The notes under the pieces were generated by a model. It searched no databases. It was not told the DNA's origin and was given only the letters and a program-made list of their open reading frames with translations. A DNA stretch of 64,000 nucleotides from Orobanche coerulescens. Lineage: Eukaryota; Streptophyta; Magnoliopsida; Lamiales; Orobanchaceae. Positions 32,856 through 42,526 of this stretch are shown piece after piece (within the stretch, counting starts at the first letter, position 1; each line of letters starts with the position of its first letter). The position numbers and the translations under genes were made by a program. The stretch covers positions 2,852,001 through 2,916,000 of the forward strand of contig CM065801.1 in NCBI GenBank assembly GCA_033398695.1, written 5' to 3'.

Positions 32856-34985
32856 GAGTGATCTTTATACTGATGATGATGTAGAATCTGAGGGATATGA
32901 TGATGTTAGTGACAGTGATTATGCTAATGCTAGTGATGAAGAGTTCATTGAGATTAGGAGAAAAGTAGAAATGAAAAGAAACAATTAGAGGAATATTATA
33001 ATGAGTATGATAATGAAGGTGAGATTGATAAATGTGATGAAGACTCAAACAAAGGAGGGTCTATGAATGGTTATACTAGTGAAGAAAGTGATGAAGAATA
33101 TTGTTATCCGAGCTGCGAGTAGTAAAAAGAATAAAATAATTGAGGAGGTCTTTAATGTAAATACACCAGCCAAAGACATCAAATGGAAGGTGGGGCTAAT
33201 ATTTGCATCTAAAAAAGAGTTTAAAAATGCTGTCAGGGTAAATTCAATGGCTACTGGTAGGGCATTTCATTATTTCGTTGATGACTTGGTTAGAATGCAA
33301 GTTGTATGTGCAAAGGGATGCCCTTTTAAAATGTGGGTCAGTTACATTAAGGATAGTGAAGCATGGCAGGTGAAGACAGTCATAAATGAGCACAACTGTG
33401 TGTGGAATTATAAAAATAGACTTGTTACTGTGAAGTTTCCGGCGTATAGGTTTGGAGATAGAATAAGAAAAATCCCAACCGGAAATTGAGTGAGATGCAG
33501 AAGAAATAAAAAGAGTTCTTAAAGTTGATGTGTGTGAAGCCAAGTGCTGCAGGGTAAGACAAAGAGCTTTGATGGGTGTAGAAGACAAAATGGTTGAACA
33601 TTATGCAAATTTGAGAAAGTTTGGGGGTGAGATTTTAAGGAGTAACAGAGAAAACACAGTCAATATCAAGTACTACTAGTCGCAAGAAGGTGATGCACCA
33701 AGATTTCGGAGGATGTATGTTTGTTATGGTGCTTTGAAGAAATCATGGAGAGAATCTTGTAGGCCAATACTTGGTCTTGATGGCTGCTTTTAAAGATCTG
33801 TGGTGGGCGACTTCTTTCAAATTGTTGGTAGAGATGGTAACAATCATATTTCAAAGAGTAATGGTGTGGTGGAGAATGAAAATTATGAGAGTTGGAAATG
33901 GTTTCTCTGAGATACTCATAGATGATCTTGATCTTCAAGAAGGCTATGGCAAGACACCGATATCTGATCGAAAAGGTATAAGCTATATAGATGTCATTTA
34001 ATATAGATGTCATTTAATATAGATGTCATTTAATATAAGCTTGTTATATTAATGTGTGTGATTCATAATGCTTGTAGGGTTTGGACAAAGCTATAAAGAA
34101 CCGATGCCTCATGTAGAACATAGATTCTCGCACAAGGCATCTTTATTCAAATTTAAGGAAGACATATCCATCAACTATAGTGAGGAGTTGTTTCTGGAAT
34201 TCTTGTACCGCAACTCATCCCCAAGCTTTCAAGTCTGCTATGAAGGAACCGGAGAAGGCTTCAAAGGGAGCCGCAGAGAAGATGAGGCGCTTAGATCCTA
34301 AGTTGTGGTGAAAGGCTAACTTACCAACTCATTCCAAGGCAGATAGTATCAAAACAACATGAGTGAATGCTTCAACTCATGGATTACAAGGCTGTATATG
34401 CCCATCATTGACATGCTTACAGAAATTCATGATATGATTATGACTAGGCTTCACCGAAAAGAGATGCAATGCTAAAAATGATTGCATTATAGTACCTAGA
34501 ATGAAGAAGGTGCTAGATGAGGTCACGAGAAAGCTCAGGTTTTAGTGTTTTATGGGATGGGAGGGAGAATTATGTGGTTAAAGGGAAGGGTGGTTCTGTG
34601 TGTGTAAACCTCAAAAATAGGACTTGTAGTTGTAGAGTGTGGGACTTGACAGGGGTACCCTGTTGTCATGCTGTGACAGCTATACAAGAGTCTAGACAAA
34701 ATCCAATGGACTTTGTGGCTAAATGGTTTACAAAGGAGACATATATGCACACTTACTCTAATATGTTAGAGGTTTTGAAAGGTGAGGAGTTTTGGGAGGA
34801 TGTAGAAGGTGACTCACTCTTGCCTCCACTAATTCGCAAAAACTCAAGGGCGGACCTAAAAGCTTAGGAGGAGAGAAGGATGGGAGGGTAGTGTGTCAAG
34901 TGGAAATTATCACAGATGAGTAGAAAGGGGAGGGTGATGCACTGTGGTAATCAGAAACAGGAAGGGCATTATGTCAATAAGTGCC
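32856..34985 (+). pseudogene. MULE transposase (MURA-type), broken
   Basis: A splice-like TTTGCAG at 32850 leads into a very acidic N-terminal part (DDDVESEGYDDVSDSD). The MuDR N-terminal domain follows at 33180-33480 (FKNAVRVNSMATGRAFHYF, CPFKMWVSY). The catalytic-core start is LGLDGCF near 33775, and a later SWIM zinc finger CSCRVWDLTGVPCCHAV lies at about 34625-34675. A final knuckle-like HCGN-n-GHYVNKC (34935-34980) lacks its second cysteine. The frame is broken many times, for example near 32985, 33115, 33488, 33680, 33793 and 34300. A 19-bp sequence ATATAGATGTCATTTAAT is repeated three times at about 33985-34035. Confidence 0.85.
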
Positions 34986-36030
34986 CTACTATACCGTAAA
35001 GCTATCGCAAGTTCAACCTAAGAAAAGAGGTAGGAAAAGAAAGAATGATATGGTCAAGAACAAACTTATGGATGAACTTATGGATGAAGTGTTGAGAGGG
35101 ATGATGGATGATGACACACGACTAACCACCACAAACACAAGACACACAAATACAAAGTTGGTTGTAATGTCTTGTTTGTGAGTACTTTGTATCTTGTTAC
35201 TTGAATTTGTGAGTGTGCTATTCAATATATAATAAACTAAGATTGGTTGTAATGTCTTGTTTGTGATAGATGTCTACTCCATGACTTGGTGCACTACAAC
35301 ACATTGGCACTGGGGCACCCCACCATCATCAACATCTCCACATGGGAGCCAAAAAGGAGGACTAGATATAACTACTTTAGGAAGGAAAGTGAAGCCATTT
35401 GCAACACCAAGACATCTTCGAAGCAAAGTGTAGCATGTTGTATCGTTTCGCATGTCAGATCGCTCGATGTTGTACTGCTCGGATGTTGTTGTGATTTTAT
35501 GAGATATCAGATCGCTCGATGTTCGGATTTTAAGAGACATGTTGTGGTTTTGTTATGAGTAACATGTTGTTCGGATTTTATGAGACATTTTGTGGTTTTG
35601 TTATGAATAACATGTTGTTGTGATTTTATGAGATTTTCTATAATGTTGTGGTTTTGTTATGGATTTTCTATAATGTTGTGGTTTTGTTATGGATTTTACT
35701 TCCAAATTACCATATGTTGTAGCAAACTTCATTTTGGTTCATATTACCTACTTGTGCAAAGATCTGCCCTTACATTTGGTGCAACCTGTGTTGTTGTTTG
35801 TTTAACTTCATCTACATGCCTCCTCCTTCTATCTTGCACAGTACCCATTGTTGCTTGTTAGGTTGATTCCTTCTTTCTATTAACATTCCCAGCAGGTCTG
35901 TTGTTTTCATTCCTCTGGAGTTGTACATCGAACAATGAAAAAACCATTATCCTGTTGATGTATCTCTCGCCTTGAGATCTTCCCCATACTTTAAAATAAA
36001 AAGTTTTATTTTTATTTTCTATACTATTTG
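34986..36030. other. MULE interior, 3' of the transposase
   Basis: The start of this stretch continues the transposase C-terminus as a Lys/Arg-rich segment (KKRGRKRKN, 35017-35045). It is followed by non-coding DNA containing near-repeats of TGTTGTGGTTTTGTTATG at 35540-35700. No other gene recognised. Confidence 0.5.
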
Positions 36031-36700
36031 CATTTCTAATTGATATTACAAACAAAACCAATCAAAAAGGACACAATCAAATCATCAAACCGAAACAATT
36101 TATTAATCTTTAACTTGCATTTCTAATTGTTATTACAAACAAAACCAACCAAAAAGATTACAATCAAATCATCAAATCAACAATTTATTGATCTTTAACT
36201 TGCATTTCTAGTTGTTATTACAAACAAAACCAACCAAAAAGATTACAATCAAATCATCAAACTCAAACAATTTATTGATCTTTAACTTGCATTTCTAGTT
36301 GTTATTACAAACAAAACCAACCAAAAAGATTACAATCAAATCATCAAATCAAACAATTTATTGATCTTTAACTTGCATTTCTAGTTGTTATTACAAACAA
36401 AACCAACCAAAAAGATTACAATCAAATCATCAAATCAAACAATTTATTGATCTTTAACTTGCATTTCTAGTTGTTATTACAAACAAAACCAACCAAAAAG
36501 ATTACAATCAAATCATCAAACCGAAACAATTTATTGATCTTTAACTTGCATTTCTAATTGTTATTACAAACAAAACCAACCAAAAAGATTACAACCGAAA
36601 TCATCAAAGCAAACAATTTATTGATCTTTAACTTGCATTTCTAATTGTTATTACAAACAAAACCAACCAAAAAAATTACAATCAAATCATCAAAATCAGC
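36031..36700. repeat. Satellite-like array of eight 85-87 bp units inside the MULE
   Basis: Copies begin at CATTTCTARTTG positions 36031, 36118, 36203, 36290, 36376, 36462, 36549 and 36636. Each contains TTATTACAAACAAAACCAACC, an AATCATCAAA segment and ATTTATTGATCTTTAACTTG. The copies are very alike, so the array expanded recently compared with the decayed transposase. Confidence 0.9.
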
Positions 36701-36719
36701 AGATCTTCAACTTGGCCAA

Positions 36720-37219
36720 CATTTTCTCCTTGTGTGTCAATAAATCAGTAAGTTCTTTGTTCTGTTTCTCGGCATTTTGTAGTTCATCCTCCAAAATAAA
36801 TTTGTTTCTTCAACCATCTTCAATTTGTCCCTCAAAATCAAGCTTCATCACTTCGTGTCCCTAATTTGTACTTCATCTCTTGAATCACCTCCCTTGCTCT
36901 CTCTGTATATCTTTGGTTCAACCCATTCGAAAAATTTGCGGTGTTTCTTTCTGATTCTAACATGACAAAAAAGGGGTATTTCATTAATTTTATCTTGAAT
37001 TATCTAATCATAAACCAACATATAGTTATTTTATACCTTGTAATTGCGACACCCAAAGAATCTTCTTCCCGGGTCTTGTGTTCCAGTTTCCATGCTTCCC
37101 AACACGGAGCCCAAATTCCACACTTGCATTTCATTGTTTGGTAAAAATTGTTCGTTCGAGTCGAAATGACCGTTTGAGTTTGAGCTTGAGCAACTCATGG
37201 TGGAGCTTGAGGCAGTCAT
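36720..37219 (-). pseudogene. GRF-zinc-finger-like cargo segment of the MULE
   Basis: On the minus strand a frame from 37219 reads a Ser/Asn-rich start and then DPGRRFFGCRNYK, the hallmark of plant GRF-type zinc-finger proteins. It stops soon after an intron-like junction near 37040. Further on, 36945-36730 reads charged coiled-coil-like sequence such as EVIQEMKYKL in broken frames, fitting the coiled C-terminus of such proteins. The CxCG half of the finger is replaced (VWNLG), so zinc binding is doubtful. Whether this was an original MULE gene or captured DNA is open. Confidence 0.55.
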
Positions 37220-37799
37220 GGCGTCCGCGACGGAACTAAAAGAAAACCGAGATGAAAGAATTAGGGCTTACATCCAAGAATTAGGGCGCCCCGATGAAAG
37301 AATATTGGAGATGAGATGGGTTTATGGATAGATCCAAGTATATTGGATCAGTGCCACAACGTTAAAAAATTAAAACACATCAGCATGCCACGTCATTTTT
37401 CCGTCCAAATTTCATTTTTTCTAACGTCCGAAACCCAATTGAAAGTTTTTATTTGTCCAATGAGTTGACTGCAAACTTTTTGAGTTCAGTGACCCACCTG
37501 CAAGTTGGTGGAGAGTTCAGTGATGTTTTAGCCTATTAACCCTACCCTGAAGTTTTTTCAACTCATTCATAGATGATTCCATCATCAAAGATTTGACCCT
37601 TTGAACTCTGTGACTCAATTATAACATGATTATCTTCATTACATAATCCATGGTCCAATTCTATATGAAAGCCCACATCAGATTCTAGCCCATATAATTA
37701 ATTACTCTGTAGCAAAGCCCAGTACAAGAACACGGGCAATTATCCACTATGTCGAGGTAATTTATTTTTCTTCAGCCTAAACCCGGCCGCACTAGCCAC

Positions 37800-40576
37800 C
37801 ACCGTGTGACGGCTTGTCGTCGCGACTTACCGTGTCACTCTATATTCCGACGAGGATGAATCCCAGGCTCGCAGCTTCCATTTATTGGTTTTCTGCTGGT
37901 CATACTCAGCCTTCTGCTAAAACCCTCGCATTTGTGTGTGTGTGTGTGTGTTTAATTATTGTTGTAACGCTCAAAATCCGTACATTTACCAGGTACATGT
38001 TGGAGAAATACCCGCAGCATAGTGTCATCAAGATCGATAGCAACACCTCTTGACCTCCGCCGTTGTAAAATTAACCGCAGGTAAACGTGCCTAATAAGTT
38101 GTCGTTCGATTATTTTGAGAGCTTGAATGTGCCTTTGGATGCTATGAATTATTCTAGGTCTGAAAATATGTCAATTGTTTTGTTTAATCACATTTTTGCA
38201 TTGTTTTGTTTAACCAAAACTATGTATTTTGTCTGTGATTATTATATATTTATACATTTCTGTAGACTGTAATGCTTTTCGCACTGAATTTGGTTTTACA
38301 TCATTGAATGGTACTACTGTGTATTGTTTAATGATCATTTTTTTGGTAGTTAAGATTGATAGCCAGAACTCATAAGCACATAAAATTCTGGAGACACTGC
38401 TAACTGATGGTTCTTGTACATCATACTTACATATTCCGTAAATTTTTGCCAGCTTTTGGGCCCAAGGATTTCAGTGCCCAAGTAGGCATGTTCACTCTTC
38501 TGTCATCGAGAATGACAATTTCTCCGATTTGGGTCCAGAAGTATCAGAATACTGCGCTAAGCAATTAAAATTGGTTACTGAGAAACCAGACTGTGTCGCG
38601 GTACGTTTTATGGATGCCCTCATTGAAGTTTCCCTTAATTATCCCCCTGTCAGTGATCTTGTTTGTATCTTTTCTGAATCACATTCGATATTGCTCTTTG
38701 GGATAAATTAGGAAAACTGCGTTTGAGGTTTGGTCTAATTACAGTAGAATCCTCGGTTATTTTTTGAAATCATAGACCACCCCTTAATGTATTACAAACT
38801 GTCCCTTGAGGTGTTACTTTACGCAACAAATAGCTATTTTTTTGAGCGTAAATTTTGAAAGAAACAAATTTCATGGAGTTTTGCTTTTTTGTATTACCTT
38901 TTTTTTTTTTTTTAAATTTGTTATTGAACTGAACCTCAAAGATATTTTTTTGTTAATGAACTCCATTTTTGAAAATCTCTAATCGATAACCCCTTCGGGT
39001 ATTGTTTTTTCACATATGACTTTGCCATCGAAATGCTAATGCATTTTTCTCTGAAGAAAACCTATCCCTCTAAAAGAGAATTGAACGGCAGACCCGTTTC
39101 TCCATGTACATGGCAAAGTGCAAAAGATATTGTTGCAACCATGGGTGGCAAATCTCCAACTTCAAATTCCAAGCTTGGTAGCCGTACTCATGCTTCTACA
39201 TCTGCTGAGAACACTAAAAAGAAATCTATACAATGTCCACGCTCTGTATTAGTCAATAATATAATCTCTAATGTTACTCTCCTTGAGCTTGTTGAAGCTG
39301 TTTCAAAATTTGGAAAGGTCTCTGGTGCGTCGTTCGTAGCCATATCCAATGGACTTAGGTGTTGTAACATTGAATTTGAGGTAAATAATGTTGTCTTTTT
39401 TTTTTTCCAAGTAGTGTTATGTTTTTTTTTTTTTTCAGGATACGTTTATTTACCATGTATACTGATGTCTTATTTCTGTCATAAAGGATGTGGAATCGAG
39501 CAGGAGAGCGGTTTCGGCTGGTAAAATAGCAGTGGGAAGTAAAGAATTTCCAGTTCACCTTCTTGATGCCGTAGATATAGTTGTGTTTAGAATCGAGAAC
39601 ATAAATGAAGAGACTACTGATTATGCCATACATTCGAGATGCAAAACTGTTGGTGAATTCGTGGGATTGGCAAGGACAAGCAGAGATGCTGTTGAGGTCT
39701 TCTTTAACGTGCCGAATGACACGAACCATCGAAATACTCTCAAAATGTACGACTCCTCGTCTTTAGCACGCGCGAGAGTTTGCAACAAAGAAATTTAGTG
39801 TAAAACCTATCACACCAGAAAGAAAATATTAGTATGACACAACTCTTATTAGGAACATATTGCAAATAGTACATTTGAAGTTTGACCTAATTACAAAAGA
39901 ACCCAGCTAATTTCAAATTCGCAATTCAACCTTGTAATTAGGAGGTAAACTTTAGTATTTATTTTTATAAGTGTGGGGAAATTTGCTTTTTTTTTCTTCT
40001 TTTTCTTATGAAGTGATTTTGAAATATAGTCATATTCCATAATGTACATGTCGACTTTTACAATGTCAATCACGGAATTTGATGTGACTAGTAATTATCT
40101 CAATTGATTACCGTCTCATGATATTTTTCATGTAATTGAAAGAATCTACGATGTTTCATCTCGTTTCTCGAAGGTTGCGATAGGAAGGACATCCAGCGTA
40201 AAATTTGCCACTTGCTTATTGCATGAATTTATAGTGTTAATTAATTTTCCTGACACTATTATAGTTGCAGTTGACTATTAAGGTGCAGTTGATGATGTGG
40301 AGGGATTTTATTGTTTCCCCATTTTTGGTTGGTAGGTTGAACAGTACAGTAGCTGACGGCAACCACTGGTCGGCTCATGTGGTCACAACCAAATCAGACA
40401 AATCAGAAGTCGTATCCTCAGAAGATGATGAAGCTAGATACAAATTGGGAACGCAGATTCTCGATCAATTTTACGAGCTAAGAAGGCAACTTAGCATGAA
40501 AAGAATTCACTTGGAGGATCTGGAGTGTTTGGATGCGAGTATAATGCACATAGAAGATTTGCCTCCGGGCCGTTGA
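37800..40576 (+). CDS. RRM-like protein of unknown function, 5' exons unresolved
   Basis: Five exons join in frame with GT-AG borders: 38081-38157, 38453-38600, 39057-39380, 39487-39746, 40336-40576 (stop). They give 349 residues without a start. Residues encoded at about 39235-39640 look like an RNA recognition motif: SVLVNNIISNVTLLELVEAVSKFGKVSG, then NGLRCCNIEFE as the RNP1-like strand, continuing across the intron. The C-terminus is acidic then helical (LGTQILDQFYELRRQL). An ATG at 37856 (NPRLAASIYWFSAGHTQ) may belong to the first exon, but I could not join it to 38081 in frame. I do not recognise the family, so the function is unassigned; an RNA-binding role is inferred from the fold only. 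Confidence 0.7.
40020..40305 (+). mobile_element. RTE-like retroposon 3' end in the last intron of the RRM-like gene
   Basis: Landmarks CGTCTCATGATATTTTTCAT, AGGTTGCGATAGGAAGGACA, CAGCGTAAAATTTGCCAC and a final ATTAAGGTGCAGTTGATGATG match, in order, the element at 44747-45749. The ATTAAGG-TGCTGTTG(ATG)n tail is typical of plant RTE-type LINEs and the SINEs that borrow their ends. No coding part remains. Confidence 0.65.
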
Positions 40577-41323
40577 TCTGTCAGGTAGCAAATTGAATTC
40601 TGGTTTGTTTATTTGTAATGATAATCCGAGTAAAAAAAAAAAATGTTTGAGATATACTGTGGTGGAGCTTTTCTGTTTTTATTGCTGAGGTTCTTTCTAA
40701 GCTTAGATACACCGCGGTGGTGGGGAGAAAAATTATGTACTACTTCGTATTCGTAATGAAGCAACCGGACCTCGTGTATTTTTTTTAGTAATCAGTGTAG
40801 GATTATTGCAGTTTTTTTATTAGATGAATTGCATCTGATGGCATGGGCTTAGTTCTCATCATCTGAAGTGTGGATTCGTTGGCTAGTTAAAGTCGGTGCC
40901 TGGTTTAGTCATTAATGTTGTTTGGTCGATTTTGAATATGAGATAAAATATGGGAATAAAAATGTATTTTATGTATTTTATTTACAATTTATAAAAAGTT
41001 ACATATCCACCAAATATGAAGGAGTTAGGGTGTGTTTGGTAGTTTGGCTGATAAGCTACTTAATAACTGATAAGCCACCCTATTGAGATGGTATTTTGAG
41101 CATAGCTTATAAGCTAGTTTATGACATAGCAGATATTTTTCTTAAATAAACTCAAAAAATAAGATATCTTATAAGTTAGTTTATTTTTAAAAAACATACA
41201 CTTAAACAATTTTAAACAAATATAATTATGAAAAATCTGTCTTTAAGCAAATGTCATATTCGCTACACCCAATAGTACTTGGTAAACTGTTTACCTTACT
41301 ATATATACACATTTGTTTTATTT

Positions 41324-41361
<38 letters not shown>

Positions 41362-41480
41362 TATACTGATCATATTTATATTACATCTAAAATTTTATCC
41401 ATACTATATCACTCTAAATATAGCAAGGAGAACATCTTGCTAGTTGCGAAGTACTAATATTTGTCTATGTTAGAAAAGAA
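40577..41480. other. 3' flank of the RRM-like gene with MITE-like remnants
   Basis: It contains the likely 3' UTR to about 40800. A MITE-like end GGGTGTGTTTGGTAGTTTGGCTGATAA follows at 41030, related to the element near 26.7-27.4 kb. A TA microsatellite lies at about 41323-41362. No gene seen. Confidence 0.45.
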
Positions 41481-41489
41481 TGTAATCAG

Positions 41490-42053
41490 ATTCAGTAAGA
41501 GACATTGGTATTTGGTAACCAATGTAATATTCTGAGGGAATTGGAATCCCTTTCCATATTTTGTTTGGTTGGCAGGAAATTGAATTGGAATCCAATTCCA
41601 TATTCTGTTTGGTTCGCAGACATGTCAGATGAATTTGATTTCAGAAATGCAAACTGACATAACTGCCCTTCTTGACGGCCGGCGGCGGAGCGGCGTGAGG
41701 TGGCCGGAGAGGCGACGGCGGTGGCCGGGGAGGCGGCGACGGCGGTGAGGCGATGGCGGCGGTGGTGGCCGGAGAGGCGGCGGCGGTGAGGCGGTGGAGG
41801 TGGCCGGAGAGGCGGCGGCAGTGGCCGGAGAGCCGGTGGCCGGGGAGGGTAAAATGGTAAATATCAAAATCCCATGGATGAGGGATTCTAAAATCCCTCC
41901 ATGGTTGGAAGGATTCTAAAATCCCATGAATGAGGGATTTAATTGTCAATAGTAAAATCCCTTTTCTATCCTTAAAGATTTACCAAACAAGGGATTCTAT
42001 GGGAAAGAGAATCCCTTTTCCAAAGATTCCCTCCAACCAAACAGCCCCTAGGT
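41490..42053. repeat. Repetitive element with a GC-rich minisatellite core
   Basis: The outer parts share GGAATTGGAATCC and GGGATTCTAAAATCCC-type inverted motifs and end with CCAACCAAACAGCCCC, a common plant MITE-type end. The core, about 41676-41850, is extremely GC-rich, with repeats of GGTGGCCGGAGAGGCGGCGGC. Long Pro/Ala/Arg-rich frames on the minus strand here are by-products of the repeat. Element boundaries and class are unsure. Confidence 0.5.
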
Positions 42054-42526
42054 CTCATTTGAAGAGTACTGTGATGAAGGTATATTTTCTTTAAATTTTA
42101 ATCATTTTAATGAAGGTACAAGTCGTTCCAAACTATGTATTTTAATTTTTTTAATTTTTTTACAATCAACTAAGATTATAATTTACGTAACAAAAAAAAT
42201 ATTACATAAATTTTATTTTAGATATTAATGTTTTATTTTGAGAGTTGATTCTTCTGTTGGGACAAAATTATATTTTTCAAGTGGAACGGATGGAGTATCA
42301 CTTGCCATAAGTATTCAGTTTCAACCCCACAATACACCTAAATTTATCGGTCTGCCTTGAAGCCTCGATCGGACCATGAAAAATATAAATTCATAGATTT
42401 TACATATTCCCCAAAGCAGCAGTTTCTTGCGGAAGTATACAACAACAAACCACACTCACCATTTTCCATTAACTTGAAAATAAAATAAAAAAAATAAAAA
42501 TCCCTAGCGCCAACACTTCGAAACAG
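42054..42526. other. 3' flank of the serine-rich gene
   Basis: AT-rich DNA with a GGAACGGATGGAGTATCAC motif at about 42285, the end of a decayed Stowaway-like MITE. The last 150 bp probably include the 3' UTR of the minus-strand gene. Confidence 0.4.

Larger units (their letters stand above)
32223..37542 (+). mobile_element. Mutator-like element (MULE) with 70-bp terminal repeats
   Basis: Both ends carry GGGTYAATAGGCTAAAACATC followed by CTCTCCACCAACTTGCAGG in inverted orientation; similarity runs about 70 bp. Flanks TATCCTGAAG (32213-32222) and TACCCTGAAG (37543-37552) are a 10-bp duplication with one mismatch, typical of Mutator. Inside are a broken MURA-type transposase (plus strand), two tandem arrays and a GRF-finger-like segment (minus strand). 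It is 5.3 kb long and once autonomous. Confidence 0.9.

Noticed and set aside
36031..36700. Regular repeats considered as a CRISPR array
   Set aside because: Units are contiguous with no unique spacers, and the host is a plant; this is a satellite-type array.
41625..41949. Pro/Ala/Arg-rich frames on the minus strand
   Set aside because: By-product of the GC-rich minisatellite; no start or splice context and no conserved part.
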